A stretch of 28,795 nucleotides of DNA, taken from the NCBI GenBank assembly GCA_036351435.1, contig JAZBPA010000380.1, positions 1 through 28,795 of the forward strand, given 5' to 3'. The position numbers and the translations under genes are program-made. Shown here in pieces: positions 7,599-15,797 of the stretch (position 1 is the first letter of the stretch; each line of letters opens with the position of its first letter). The DNA comes from JAAUQA01 sp036351435 (GTDB taxonomy: Bacteria > Pseudomonadota > Gammaproteobacteria > Competibacterales > Competibacteraceae). Below the pieces are notes generated by a model that was given only the letters and a program-made list of their open reading frames with translations, did no database searches and was not told the origin of the DNA.

Positions 7599-8102
7599 AT
7601 GCACTCGATTCGCACAGACTACCGCATTGCAACCATACTGCTGTTTGTTATTGGCGCTACGATCACAATCCTGGTACTTACGTTCGGCCATGCAGTAGCT
7701 GACCAACCCCTAGATAACAGCGCGTTTAAACCAGATCTAAAGGTCGCTGAAGTCCAAAACTATAGCGGTACATTCTTAACCGTTGTGCACGCCGCTCGGA
7801 TGATGAGCAAGCTTGCCACCCCACAGCCTCTTGATACATCAGCCGATTCTTCCATGCGAGATGAAGAGGCCACTTCAGTGAGTAAACAAAGAAAACTAGC
7901 GCGATTGCTGGCTTATCATAAAGCGATAAACGGCAGCCTCATTACCGACAATACACACTATGCGATAGCAGAAGTGGTAGAACATCAACCTAGTCCATTA
8001 AATGCCGATGTTGATAAATCGCAAGTTGAAAAAGCAACGATTGCAAAAGCCGTACCTGTCACCAGCAAAAGTTTCGTTGAAATCACTGATACGATGCTTT
8101 GA
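7599..8102 (+). CDS. Hypothetical single-span membrane or exported protein
   Basis: This 167-residue protein starts with ATG at 7599 after a GGAG ribosome site. Residues about 12-34 (ATILLFVIGATITILVLTFGHAVA) form one hydrophobic segment that could be an anchor or a long signal peptide ending at AVADQ. The rest is hydrophilic, with no cysteine, heme or nucleotide motif and no repeats. I do not recognise a family. The HiPIP gene begins 86 bases downstream on the same strand, and no terminator is visible between them, so they may be co-transcribed. The product could then be a partner or anchor in the same electron-transfer chain, which is inference only. Confidence 0.7.
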   Translation: MHSIRTDYRIATILLFVIGATITILVLTFGHAVADQPLDNSAFKPDLKVAEVQNYSGTFLTVVHAARMMSKLATPQPLDTSADSSMRDEEATSVSKQRKLARLLAYHKAINGSLITDNTHYAIAEVVEHQPSPLNADVDKSQVEKATIAKAVPVTSKSFVEITDTML

Positions 8103-8188
8103 ATGAAATCCTGAGTGGTGACAGGACAATACAGCGATTTCCATGGTGGTGTATTTCGAAACAACTCACCTTAACCGAGGCAGTAATA

Positions 8189-8548
8189 ATGAACGATCAG
8201 CACCCGGATAACCGGCGACGTAGCTTTCTTAAAATCAGTGCTTTCAGTTTAGTGTCAGTCCCTATCGGGGGATGGTTGGCGAACCAGCAAGCGCGCGCAG
8301 CCGACATGCCACAACTAGACGAGAGTGATCCCACAGCCCAAGCACTAGGCTATGTGCATGATGCAACAAAAGCCAATGTGGCGGAATTTCCTAAACGATC
8401 CGGCCCCGACGGCGCAGATCAGTTCTGCAGGAACTGCCAACTGTACACTGGCTCGGATGGTTCAGAATGGGGACCGTGCTCCATCTTCCCAGGCAAAGTG
8501 GTCAATGCTAACGGTTGGTGCAATGCCTGGGTTCAGAAAGCCGGTTGA
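8189..8548 (+). CDS. High-potential iron-sulfur protein (HiPIP), Tat-exported
   Basis: HiPIPs carry one [4Fe-4S] cluster cycling between the 2+ and 3+ states and shuttle electrons in the periplasm, for example from bc1 complexes to reaction centres or oxidases. The ATG at 8189 follows GAGG at 8-base spacing and gives 119 residues. The frame is open further upstream, but that stretch does not look coding. The N-terminus RRRSFLK followed by a hydrophobic stretch and ARA is a twin-arginine signal, expected for a cofactor-loaded protein. The mature part has the four cluster cysteines C80, C83, C97 and C111 in the HiPIP arrangement FCRNCQLY...GPCSIFPGK...GWCNAW. Length and spacing match the family well. 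A strong terminator follows. Confidence 0.95.
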   Translation: MNDQHPDNRRRSFLKISAFSLVSVPIGGWLANQQARAADMPQLDESDPTAQALGYVHDATKANVAEFPKRSGPDGADQFCRNCQLYTGSDGSEWGPCSIFPGKVVNANGWCNAWVQKAG

Positions 8549-8606
8549 ATTGGTGCAGGAAAATAACCAATAGAATCGACTAAAAGTCTTCGTGCCCTCG
8601 AAGATT

Positions 8607-8649
8607 ACGCCGTTGTTGGCACGGCATGCTAACAACGGCGTCGTTTTTT
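8607..8649 (+). terminator. Intrinsic terminator after the HiPIP gene
   Basis: Positions 8607-8617 (ACGCCGTTGTT) pair perfectly with 8631-8641 around a 13-base loop, followed by CG and TTTTTT at 8644-8649. This is a textbook rho-independent terminator for the plus-strand HiPIP transcript and separates it from the DUF3617 gene. Confidence 0.9.
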
Positions 8650-8691
8650 GCGGATAATGGCAGCACCTTTACCCATCAATTAGGAGAGATC

Positions 8692-9111
8692 ATGAATAAA
8701 GTGGCCATTATTACGCTCGCCACCGCACTCACCAGCACCGTAGGTATGGCGCAGAGCCTCAGTATCAAACCGGGCCTATGGGAAACCACCGAGACCAGCA
8801 TCAATCCCATGTCGGGCGAGCCCAAGACCTCCACGCAGCAAGAATGCATCACCCCGGATAAGGCCACCTTCGACCCATCTGAGATGGTGGAAGGCAACAG
8901 CGAATGCCAAATTACTGATAAAGACTTAAACGGCAATACACTCACGTTTACGTTGGTTTGTCCGGTGGAGAACGGCAAAGCGAAAGCAACCGGTACTATG
9001 ACCTCCGACGGTGATCAAGGCAAAGGTGACATGGTTATGGAAATGACAATCAATGGTCAGACAATGACGTTCCAGATGAATTGGGAAGCAAAGCGGATTG
9101 GAGACTGCTGA
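8692..9111 (+). CDS. DUF3617 family periplasmic protein
   Basis: The ATG at 8692 follows TAGGAGAG and gives 139 residues; an open frame further upstream overlaps the terminator and is unlikely to be translated. The N-terminus MNKVAIITLATALTSTVGMAQS is a signal peptide. The mature protein starts with the pattern LSIKPGLWETTETS, then QECITPDK and SECQITDKDLNGNTLTF, and has a C-terminal Cys. This is typical of DUF3617 proteins, small secreted proteins with paired cysteines found widely in Proteobacteria and of unknown function. It is convergent with the TRAP permease gene, with only 22 bases between their stops. Confidence 0.85.
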   Translation: MNKVAIITLATALTSTVGMAQSLSIKPGLWETTETSINPMSGEPKTSTQQECITPDKATFDPSEMVEGNSECQITDKDLNGNTLTFTLVCPVENGKAKATGTMTSDGDQGKGDMVMEMTINGQTMTFQMNWEAKRIGDC

Positions 9112-9133
9112 GCGCAGCATAGGCTGATATATA

Positions 9134-11236
9134 TCAACACTCTGCTGGTCGACGGGCGCGAAAATTGACTATGAGCACGCCGACCAGCAATACCAACCCC
9201 GCCAGATGCAATAGTTTCTGATGCGGCCACAACAGAGCGACAGCCGCCGCTAACAAGATCCCACGCAATAGCCAGCTTACCGGTGCCTCCAGATGGCCGT
9301 CGATGGCCCCGTTCAGAGCATAGATCCCCGTCACCCCGAGACCAAAGATCGCCAAATCCTCCATAAAATTGCCGCTCAGAAAAGGGGTGAAGGCGATCAG
9401 CAACGGTACAATATAAAGTCCTTTGGCAATTTTCCAAGCCATCAAACCGGTCGACATGGGCGGCGTGCCGGCTACTGCAGCGGCTGCAAACGCCGTTAAA
9501 CAGACCGGCGGCGTGACATTACTGTCTTGGGATAACCAGAAAATGATCATATGGGCCGAAAGCAGTGCCATTGTTAACATCGCCGGGTCCAAAACCTGCT
9601 CGGTCAACGTGCTTAGAAAGTCCACCGGTACCAAATCCACTAACGCGGCAGCCTGTTCAGGTGACATGGGCGATCCCAATGCATTCACCTGATCCGGCGC
9701 CACTAGCAGGAAAATCGCTTTCGCTTCTTCCGGGACTACTCCTGCGGCAATCGCCCGAATCAATTCCGCCTGGGTAATCAGATCATAAAGCGCGGGAGCG
9801 GAGAGAGTGGCCAACACGATATAAGCGGCAGTGACCGGCAACCCCATACCCAGGACTAACGAAGCCAAAGCGATCAGAATCAAAGTGATCAACAAACTGC
9901 CGCCGGCCCATTGGGTAATCATCAAGGAAAAAGTATTACCCACACCGGTAGTCGAGATCACATTGACAATAATGCCTACAGCCACCAGCAGTACGGCTAC
10001 ACTGGCCATGTTGCGGGCGCCCAACGCTAAGGCTTCAACGATAGCGCTTGGTCCCATTCTATGGGGTGACAGCCAGGAGGCGACTATCACTGAAAGAATG
10101 CTCAAGCCCGCCGCATAAGTGGGCGTAAACCCCTGAATCAATAAAATAACCAGCACAATAATCGGAATCAGATTATGGCCCCCGGACCTGATTACATCCC
10201 AAAAGCGGGGAGCATCTTCCGGCGCGCCGCGAATACCCAACTTCATTGCTTCAATGCGGACCCAGATCGCGACCGAAACGAAATACAATAACGCCGGCAG
10301 GGTGGAAACAGCGATGATGTCCAGATAGGGAATCTGAGTGTAGGTGGACATGATGAAAGCGCCAGCCCCCATGACCGGCGGCATCAGTTGTCCGCCAGTG
10401 GATGCGGCTGCTTCTACGCCCGCCGCGAAGCGGGGCGGGAATCCCGAACGCTTCATGAGCGGTATGGTGATTACGCCGGTGGATACCGTATTGGCCACTG
10501 CAGAGCCGGAAATCGAACCCATCAAGGCCGAGCCGAACACCGCGACCAGTCCAGGGCCCCCGACCAGTCGACCGGCGGCGCAAAGCGCCAATTGAATAAT
10601 AAAATCGCCCGCGCCCGAGCGCACCAGAAACGCACCGAACAGAATGAACATAAACACATAGGTCGAGGAGATTCGAGCAATCGGACCGAACATACCATCG
10701 GTACCGAAATATTGCCGAAATAGTACGGTTTCTGCGGTTAGGCCTGGAAAGTTAAATACTCCGCTCACCCAACGTCCCCACCAGATGACGTACGTGAGCG
10801 CTAAAATAATCAATACAGGAATCAACCAGCCGGTGGTGCGGCGAGCAAATTCGGTGGCGATCAGTACGCAGAGTAACGAGAATACCCAATCGGTAAAAAC
10901 GAAATTCGAACCCCGCAGGTAAAAAGCGTTTTCCGCTGCGATCAAATAGATAACGCACACTACGGCAAGACTGCCGATGGCCAAATCAAGCCCTAAAATT
11001 CGTCGGGCGCTGACGGCATTATCTGTTCTTTTAAACGGAAAAAGCAGGGCGCACAGCAATCCGAAACCGGCAAAATGTATCGCCGAAGTCCATAGCTCCG
11101 GTAATGTCGCCAAGGTATTGAAATAAATATGCAAAAGCGACAACAACACCCCCAACCAGAACACCAAACGGTCGACCATTGGGCTTTGCCGTTGTGAGTT
11201 CTGGGTAGGTGTGTCACTACTTAATGTTGCGCTCAC
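9134..11236 (-). CDS. TRAP transporter fused permease (4TM/12TM, DctQM-type)
   Basis: This 700-residue polytopic membrane protein combines the small (DctQ-like) and large (DctM-like) subunits of a TRAP transporter in one chain, as is usual for TAXI-type systems. The signature SISGSAVANTVSTGVITIPLMKRSGFPPRF...ASTGGQLMPPVMGAGAFIM of the large subunit is present around residues 245-300. A second related half contains GMGLPVTAAYIVLA and TPPVCLTAFAAAAVAGTPPMSTG. These transporters import organic acids using a sodium or proton gradient. The start is GTG at 11236 with GGAAA upstream. The TAXI binding-protein gene lies 74 bases upstream on the same strand, forming a two-gene operon. The substrate cannot be told from sequence. 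Confidence 0.94.
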   Translation of the reverse strand: MSATLSSDTPTQNSQRQSPMVDRLVFWLGVLLSLLHIYFNTLATLPELWTSAIHFAGFGLLCALLFPFKRTDNAVSARRILGLDLAIGSLAVVCVIYLIAAENAFYLRGSNFVFTDWVFSLLCVLIATEFARRTTGWLIPVLIILALTYVIWWGRWVSGVFNFPGLTAETVLFRQYFGTDGMFGPIARISSTYVFMFILFGAFLVRSGAGDFIIQLALCAAGRLVGGPGLVAVFGSALMGSISGSAVANTVSTGVITIPLMKRSGFPPRFAAGVEAAASTGGQLMPPVMGAGAFIMSTYTQIPYLDIIAVSTLPALLYFVSVAIWVRIEAMKLGIRGAPEDAPRFWDVIRSGGHNLIPIIVLVILLIQGFTPTYAAGLSILSVIVASWLSPHRMGPSAIVEALALGARNMASVAVLLVAVGIIVNVISTTGVGNTFSLMITQWAGGSLLITLILIALASLVLGMGLPVTAAYIVLATLSAPALYDLITQAELIRAIAAGVVPEEAKAIFLLVAPDQVNALGSPMSPEQAAALVDLVPVDFLSTLTEQVLDPAMLTMALLSAHMIIFWLSQDSNVTPPVCLTAFAAAAVAGTPPMSTGLMAWKIAKGLYIVPLLIAFTPFLSGNFMEDLAIFGLGVTGIYALNGAIDGHLEAPVSWLLRGILLAAAVALLWPHQKLLHLAGLVLLVGVLIVNFRARRPAEC

Positions 11237-11310
11237 GCATCATTTCCAAAGCGATTTTCCTTTGGCACGACAGTGCTGCCTGCAACGAGAGCAGGCCATG
11301 GCAGGAGAAT

Positions 11311-12336
11311 TTACTGAACTTGTAGATTATCTGGAATCTTCAGATTGACTTCCTGATAGTACCGCATAGCCCCTGGATGTAAGGGAATCGGCAATCCAGC
11401 AATCGCCCGGTTGATGTCCATGTCCTTGGTGGCTTTGTGAATGTTATGCAGAAAGGGCAGATTTTCGTACAGCGTTTTAGTGATCAGGTAAACGGTTTCC
11501 TCATCAATATCCTCTCGCACCGCCAGAAAATTTGGCTGAGCAATCGTTTGTATTGCTTTGCTTTGGCCGGGGTAAGTATTAGCCGGAATGACAAGGCGGA
11601 TCCACAAATCGTAATTACCATTAGCCTGTTGCATTTGCTCATCAGTAAAATCCAACACGGTGATCTTATCGCCCAGCGCAGCAAATGCCTGAGTCACCGC
11701 TGCAACAGGCACCCCGGCAGGGGTATTCATACCCTTGATAGTACCGTTTTGCAGTGCTTCGGCGCTCGGTCCATACCCGAGATACGCCAACTCGAAGCTG
11801 GCCTCAGGGTCAATGCCGAGTCCTGCCAGAATCTGCCGGCCAGAGCCTTCAGTACCCGAATTGCGCTTACCGATAGAGAATTTCTCACCGTTTAAATCCT
11901 TTAAATCATCAATCGTGCCGGTCTTGGCTAGGCTGGAATCAATAGTGAAATGTTCGACGTTCTGCCACAGCATACTGATTGAGCGAAGCTGCTTTTGAGG
12001 GCCTTCGGCCTTGACCTGACCTTCGCCATTCCACGCCCAAGCGCCGTATAAACCCTGCAAAATTGCGAATTGGGCTTGATTTTCTCGAAGTAATTTGACG
12101 TTCTCTCCCGAACCGGCCGAACTGATTGCCGATAGGGAAATCTTATGCTTAGGTTCCAATTTGACTTTGATCAGCGTCGCAATAGCAACCCCGACTGGGT
12201 AATAGGTTCCACCAGTGGTAGCCGTGGCCAGAATATAGGAACGATCTTGGGCTTGGCTTGCTGCAGTCCCGAATAACATCACAACAATCAGGAGCAACCC
12301 CATCAAGCATAAACTTCTAGGTAAGGATGACATCAT
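11311..12336 (-). CDS. TAXI-family TRAP transporter solute-binding protein
   Basis: This 341-residue protein is the extracytoplasmic binding component for the fused permease encoded just downstream. A signal peptide covers about residues 1-30 (LLLIVVMLFGTAASQAQ). The mature start YILATATTGGTYYPVGVAIATLI is the characteristic TAXI (TRAP-associated extracytoplasmic immunogenic protein) motif, followed by SAGSGENVKLLRENQAQFAILQ. Family members bind dicarboxylates, glutamate or similar small acids, but the substrate is not identifiable here. GGGAGAAATTA precedes the first of two adjacent ATG codons, and the second may also serve. No binding-protein gene accompanies the other TRAP permease nearby, so this one could be shared. 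Confidence 0.95.
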   Translation of the reverse strand: MMSSLPRSLCLMGLLLIVVMLFGTAASQAQDRSYILATATTGGTYYPVGVAIATLIKVKLEPKHKISLSAISSAGSGENVKLLRENQAQFAILQGLYGAWAWNGEGQVKAEGPQKQLRSISMLWQNVEHFTIDSSLAKTGTIDDLKDLNGEKFSIGKRNSGTEGSGRQILAGLGIDPEASFELAYLGYGPSAEALQNGTIKGMNTPAGVPVAAVTQAFAALGDKITVLDFTDEQMQQANGNYDLWIRLVIPANTYPGQSKAIQTIAQPNFLAVREDIDEETVYLITKTLYENLPFLHNIHKATKDMDINRAIAGLPIPLHPGAMRYYQEVNLKIPDNLQVQ

Positions 12337-12476
12337 TAATTTCTCCCATTAACAGTTGGACCTACGGCCAAGCGACGGGTTTTTCCTGGGAATTACAAAA
12401 AGTTTAGTTCGCTCAGTTGAACACGCAGGGGAGTTACACACTTGTTACAAAAATTACCGGATTGAAACCTTCCAGA

Positions 12477-12509
12477 AATAGACTACTTACAGTGACAGGT
12501 TAGTCTATT
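12477..12509. repeat. 9-bp perfect inverted repeat upstream of small gene
   Basis: AATAGACTA at 12477-12485 is repeated inverted as TAGTCTATT at 12501-12509, with 15 bases between. It lies 37 bases upstream of the GTG start of the small gene at 12547. It could be an operator for a dimeric regulator or a leader hairpin. No T-tract follows, so it is not a terminator. Confidence 0.6.
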
Positions 12510-12546
12510 AGGGCAATATTATCGTCAATTGGAAGAGGTTATTGTC

Positions 12547-12891
12547 GTGAGTGAAAATACCAATTTAAGTGATGCTTTGACCATTTTTCAGTCTGGCCCA
12601 AATGCACCAGGTTGGGACAATGCCGCCTGCTATTTGCTCAGCGACTCGACGCCAGCCGCTATCCGCGATCAAGTGGAAGCCTCTATTAGCGAAACCGTAC
12701 AGAAGATTTATGGTTTTACCTTTCAGGAAAATGCTTACACGCAAGCCGATGAGGCGGTGATGACCGTGCGCGAATTATCCACTCAATTGGGTATCAGCGA
12801 ACACCAGCTCATGGCTTGGGCACGCTGGTTTGAAACGCGCTACGGCGAACCGGTTTTACGCCATACCAACCGGTTACACCGCATACAATAA
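12547..12891 (+). CDS. Hypothetical small protein with HTH-like C-terminus
   Basis: The GTG at 12547 follows GGAAGAGG at about 8 bases, giving 114 residues. An in-frame TTG at 12529 would overlap that ribosome site. There is no signal peptide or membrane segment, so it should be cytoplasmic. The C-terminal part (VRELSTQLGISEHQLMAWARWFETRYG) reads like a helix-turn-helix of the MerR-like kind (x-E-L-x-x-x-L-G-I-S...W...RYG), followed by a basic tail. The N-terminal half has no motif I know. It lies between two TRAP systems, divergent from the TAXI gene and 235 bases upstream of the second permease gene on the same strand. A regulatory role for these transporters is possible but is inference. 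Confidence 0.65.
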   Translation: MSENTNLSDALTIFQSGPNAPGWDNAACYLLSDSTPAAIRDQVEASISETVQKIYGFTFQENAYTQADEAVMTVRELSTQLGISEHQLMAWARWFETRYGEPVLRHTNRLHRIQ

Positions 12892-12972
12892 TCGCTCGCC
12901 TTGTAACTTTTCCTAGCCTAAATTAGGACATCGGACAAAGAACTCGTTTGACTCGGTTCACGCTAAGTTATA

Positions 12973-13038
12973 AAACTGTTTAACGTGTAGAGAATAATGG
13001 CACGGAAACTGTTTAACGTGGCAGAGCATATTGGCATG
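12973..13038 (+). repeat. Two tandem 33-bp direct repeats upstream of TRAP permease
   Basis: AAACTGTTTAACGTG occurs exactly at 12973-12987 and again at 13006-13020, a 33-bp period. The similarity continues past the core as AGAGxATAxTGGCAxG in both copies, with a one-base insertion. The period is close to three helical turns, so two identical protein-binding sites would face the same side of the DNA. The repeats end about 90 bases before the permease start codon. Confidence 0.75.
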
Positions 13039-13126
13039 TTTAGGGACTGTTAGACCTAAGCACTGCGCGATAATTAAAAATCCGCATCTGCCAGCGGCAT
13101 ATTATAACCACCGCGAGAGTCACATT

Positions 13127-15733
13127 ATGACTGACGAGAAACTGAATGGTCAGGCGATTTCTGGACAGGATGCTCGGGACATCGTCGCTCAAGTGGATAC
13201 GGGCGCGCGCGAACCACAAGGGACTACCGGCAAGATCTTAATCGGCGTCGCCCTGACATGGTCTTTGTTTCAACTTTGGTACGCCTCGCCTTTACCCTTT
13301 GTTTTCAATTTCGGGGTTTTCAATAGCACCGAAGCTCGTTCTATTCACTTGGCGTTTGCCATCTTTTTGGCCTTTACCGCTTATCCCGCCTTAAAAGGTT
13401 CTCCCCGCGATCGTATTCCGATTCAAGACTGGATATTTGCTGCGCTCGGTGCGTTTAGTGCCGCTTATTTGTTCCTGTTTTACCAGGAAGTATCGCTGCG
13501 ACCGGGCGCACCGATCCTAACCGATGTTATTGTGGCGTGCATCGGCATGGTGGCTTTATTGGAAGCGACGCGGCGTGCCTTGGGTCCGCCCTTAGCGATC
13601 ATCGCAATTATCTTGCTGATCTATACCTTCTTCGGGCCTTATATGCCGGATGTCATTACGCATAAAGGGGCCTCGCTCTTCCAAGTCACCAACCACCAAT
13701 GGATCACCACAGAGGGAGTATTCGGCGTCGCGCTGGGCGTGTCCACCGATTTTGTGTTTCTGTTCGTGCTATTCGGGGCCTTGTTGGAACAAGCAGGGGC
13801 AGGTAATTATTTCATCAAAGTGGCATTCTCTCTATTAGGCCATCTGCGCGGTGGGCCGGCCAAGGCGGCAGTGGTCGCCTCAGCGATGACCGGTATGATT
13901 TCCGGTTCGTCTATTGCTAACGTGGTCACCACCGGTACCTTTACCATTCCGCTCATGAAGCGCGTCGGGTTTTCTGCGGAAAAAGCCGGTGCCGTTGAAG
14001 TGGCTTCGTCCACCAATGGGCAATTGACACCACCGGTGATGGGAGCAGCCGCTTTTTTAATGGTGGAATATGTCGGAATTTCTTATCTGGAAGTCATTAA
14101 ACACGCCTTCCTACCCGCTTTGATTTCCTATATCGCGCTCGTTTACATCGTGCACTTAGAAGCCATGAAAGCGGGTATGCAGGGACTGCCCAGAGCGACT
14201 CAGAGCACGCTGGCGCAACGTTTATTGGCGTTCGTGTCGGTTTTTCTAGGGATGATCATCTTGACCGCAGTGGTTTATTACGGGATCGGTTGGACCCGTA
14301 CTGTATTCGGCACAGGCGCGCTCTGGATTGTGGGAACATTGATGCTTGCGGCATATCTAGGCTTGCTCTGGTACGGCTCTCGTTACCCAGAACTAGCCGA
14401 AGACGATCCCAACGAGATGGCTTTGGCATTGCCGGAACCCGGTCCCACAGTTAAATCCGGTCTGTATTTTCTGCTGCCGGTAGCAGTCCTGGTGTGGTGT
14501 CTGACGGTCGAGCGGTTCTCGCCGGGTTTGTCGGCTTTCTGGGCAACAGTCTTTATGGCGTTCATCGTCATTACCCAGCGGCCTATCATGGCGTTTTTCC
14601 GTGGCCACGGTGAACTGGCCGCTGCCGTTCGTCGAGGATTCAACGATTTATTCCATGGCTTAGTCACCGGTGCGCGCAATATGGTCGGCATTGGTGTGGC
14701 GACTGCCGCCGCGGGCATCGTGGTCGGCACCGTGACCCTTACCGGTATTGGTCTGGTGATGACTGAATTCATTGATTTGATTTCCGGCGGCAACTTGATG
14801 CTGGCGTTGCTATTCACAGCCGTGATTTGTTTGATCTTGGGTATGGGTTTGCCCACTACAGCCAACTACATCGTAGTATCGGCATTGATGGCGCCGGTTT
14901 TGGTAGCCATGGGAGAACAAAACGGTTTGGTCATTCCCTTGATCGCCGTGCATATGTTCGTGTTTTATTTCGGCATTCTGGCTGACGATACACCGCCGGT
15001 GGGATTAGCAGCTTTTGCAGCAGCAGCGATTTCGGGTGGCGACCCGATACGTACCGGTATTCAAGGGTTTACCTATGACATCCGTACAGCAATTCTGCCG
15101 TTTCTGTTCATTTTCAATCATCAGCTGCTGTTGATCGGTATTGAGCATTGGTGGCAACTGTTGTTCACCTTCATTGGCGCCGTAACGGCGATGCTGTTAT
15201 TCGCGGCAGCGACCCAGGGGTATTTTCTGGTCAGGAGTCGAATTTGGGAAAGCATCATGTTGTTGCTAATCGCCTTTACCCTGTTTCGCCCCGGCTTTTG
15301 GCTGGATCAGATCCAGCCGCCGAGGGAAATGGTCGAACCGGCTAAGATTGCCGAAATCGCCGCCGAGAAACCAACTGATGATCAAATCCGTTTAATCGTT
15401 GAAGGCGAGTCTCTGGAAGGCGATATGGTCACTAAGACCATAGCCCTGCCATTGGGACCCAAAGCACCCGGTGAAGAACGTCTGGAAAATGCCGGATTGA
15501 CCCTGCGCATGGAAAATAATCAGGTACTGGTCGATGCGGTCACTTGGGGTAGCCCGGCTGCCGAAGCAGGTATTGAGTTCGACTGGGAGATCAAAGGGAT
15601 TGAACTCAAGCTGGAACGCCCGGCTAAGTTCTGGATGTACATACCGGCTTTGTTAGTGCTAATCGCAGTGATCGCCATGCAGCGCCGCCGTAAGGAAGCA
15701 ACGCCTAACGACGGGGCAAAGGTGGCTGTTTAA
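13127..15733 (+). CDS. TRAP transporter fused permease with C-terminal extension (DUF3394-like)
   Basis: The ATG at 13127, preceded by GAGAG, gives 868 residues; an open frame further upstream covers the repeats and is unlikely to be coding. The TRAP large-subunit signature MISGSSIANVVTTGTFTIPLMKRVGFSAEK...SSTNGQLTPPVMGAAAFLM is present, as is GMGLPTTANYIVVSA and DDTPPVGLAAFAAAA. After the transporter core, about residues 700-868 form an extension with more hydrophobic segments, a soluble part with a PDZ-like phrase (VTWGSPAAEAGIEFDWEIKGI) and a last membrane span (MYIPALLVLIAVIAMQ). This matches the layout of long TRAP permeases carrying a DUF3394 tail. It has no adjacent binding-protein gene. 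It is convergent with the kinase gene. Confidence 0.93.
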   Translation: MTDEKLNGQAISGQDARDIVAQVDTGAREPQGTTGKILIGVALTWSLFQLWYASPLPFVFNFGVFNSTEARSIHLAFAIFLAFTAYPALKGSPRDRIPIQDWIFAALGAFSAAYLFLFYQEVSLRPGAPILTDVIVACIGMVALLEATRRALGPPLAIIAIILLIYTFFGPYMPDVITHKGASLFQVTNHQWITTEGVFGVALGVSTDFVFLFVLFGALLEQAGAGNYFIKVAFSLLGHLRGGPAKAAVVASAMTGMISGSSIANVVTTGTFTIPLMKRVGFSAEKAGAVEVASSTNGQLTPPVMGAAAFLMVEYVGISYLEVIKHAFLPALISYIALVYIVHLEAMKAGMQGLPRATQSTLAQRLLAFVSVFLGMIILTAVVYYGIGWTRTVFGTGALWIVGTLMLAAYLGLLWYGSRYPELAEDDPNEMALALPEPGPTVKSGLYFLLPVAVLVWCLTVERFSPGLSAFWATVFMAFIVITQRPIMAFFRGHGELAAAVRRGFNDLFHGLVTGARNMVGIGVATAAAGIVVGTVTLTGIGLVMTEFIDLISGGNLMLALLFTAVICLILGMGLPTTANYIVVSALMAPVLVAMGEQNGLVIPLIAVHMFVFYFGILADDTPPVGLAAFAAAAISGGDPIRTGIQGFTYDIRTAILPFLFIFNHQLLLIGIEHWWQLLFTFIGAVTAMLLFAAATQGYFLVRSRIWESIMLLLIAFTLFRPGFWLDQIQPPREMVEPAKIAEIAAEKPTDDQIRLIVEGESLEGDMVTKTIALPLGPKAPGEERLENAGLTLRMENNQVLVDAVTWGSPAAEAGIEFDWEIKGIELKLERPAKFWMYIPALLVLIAVIAMQRRRKEATPNDGAKVAV

Positions 15734-15755
15734 CCCAGCATATCTCCTGATAGAA

Positions 15756-15782
15756 CCCTCACCCATTCCTAATGGGTGAGGG
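15756..15782. terminator. Bidirectional hairpin between convergent TRAP permease and kinase genes
   Basis: CCCTCACCCATT pairs perfectly with AATGGGTGAGGG around a 3-base loop. It sits in the 64-base gap between two convergent stop codons, so it probably ends both transcripts, although the flanking T-runs are poor. Similar CCCTCACCC palindromes are dispersed in some genomes, so a repeat element is an alternative. Confidence 0.7.
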
Positions 15783-15797
15783 CCTTTGGGAGTGATG

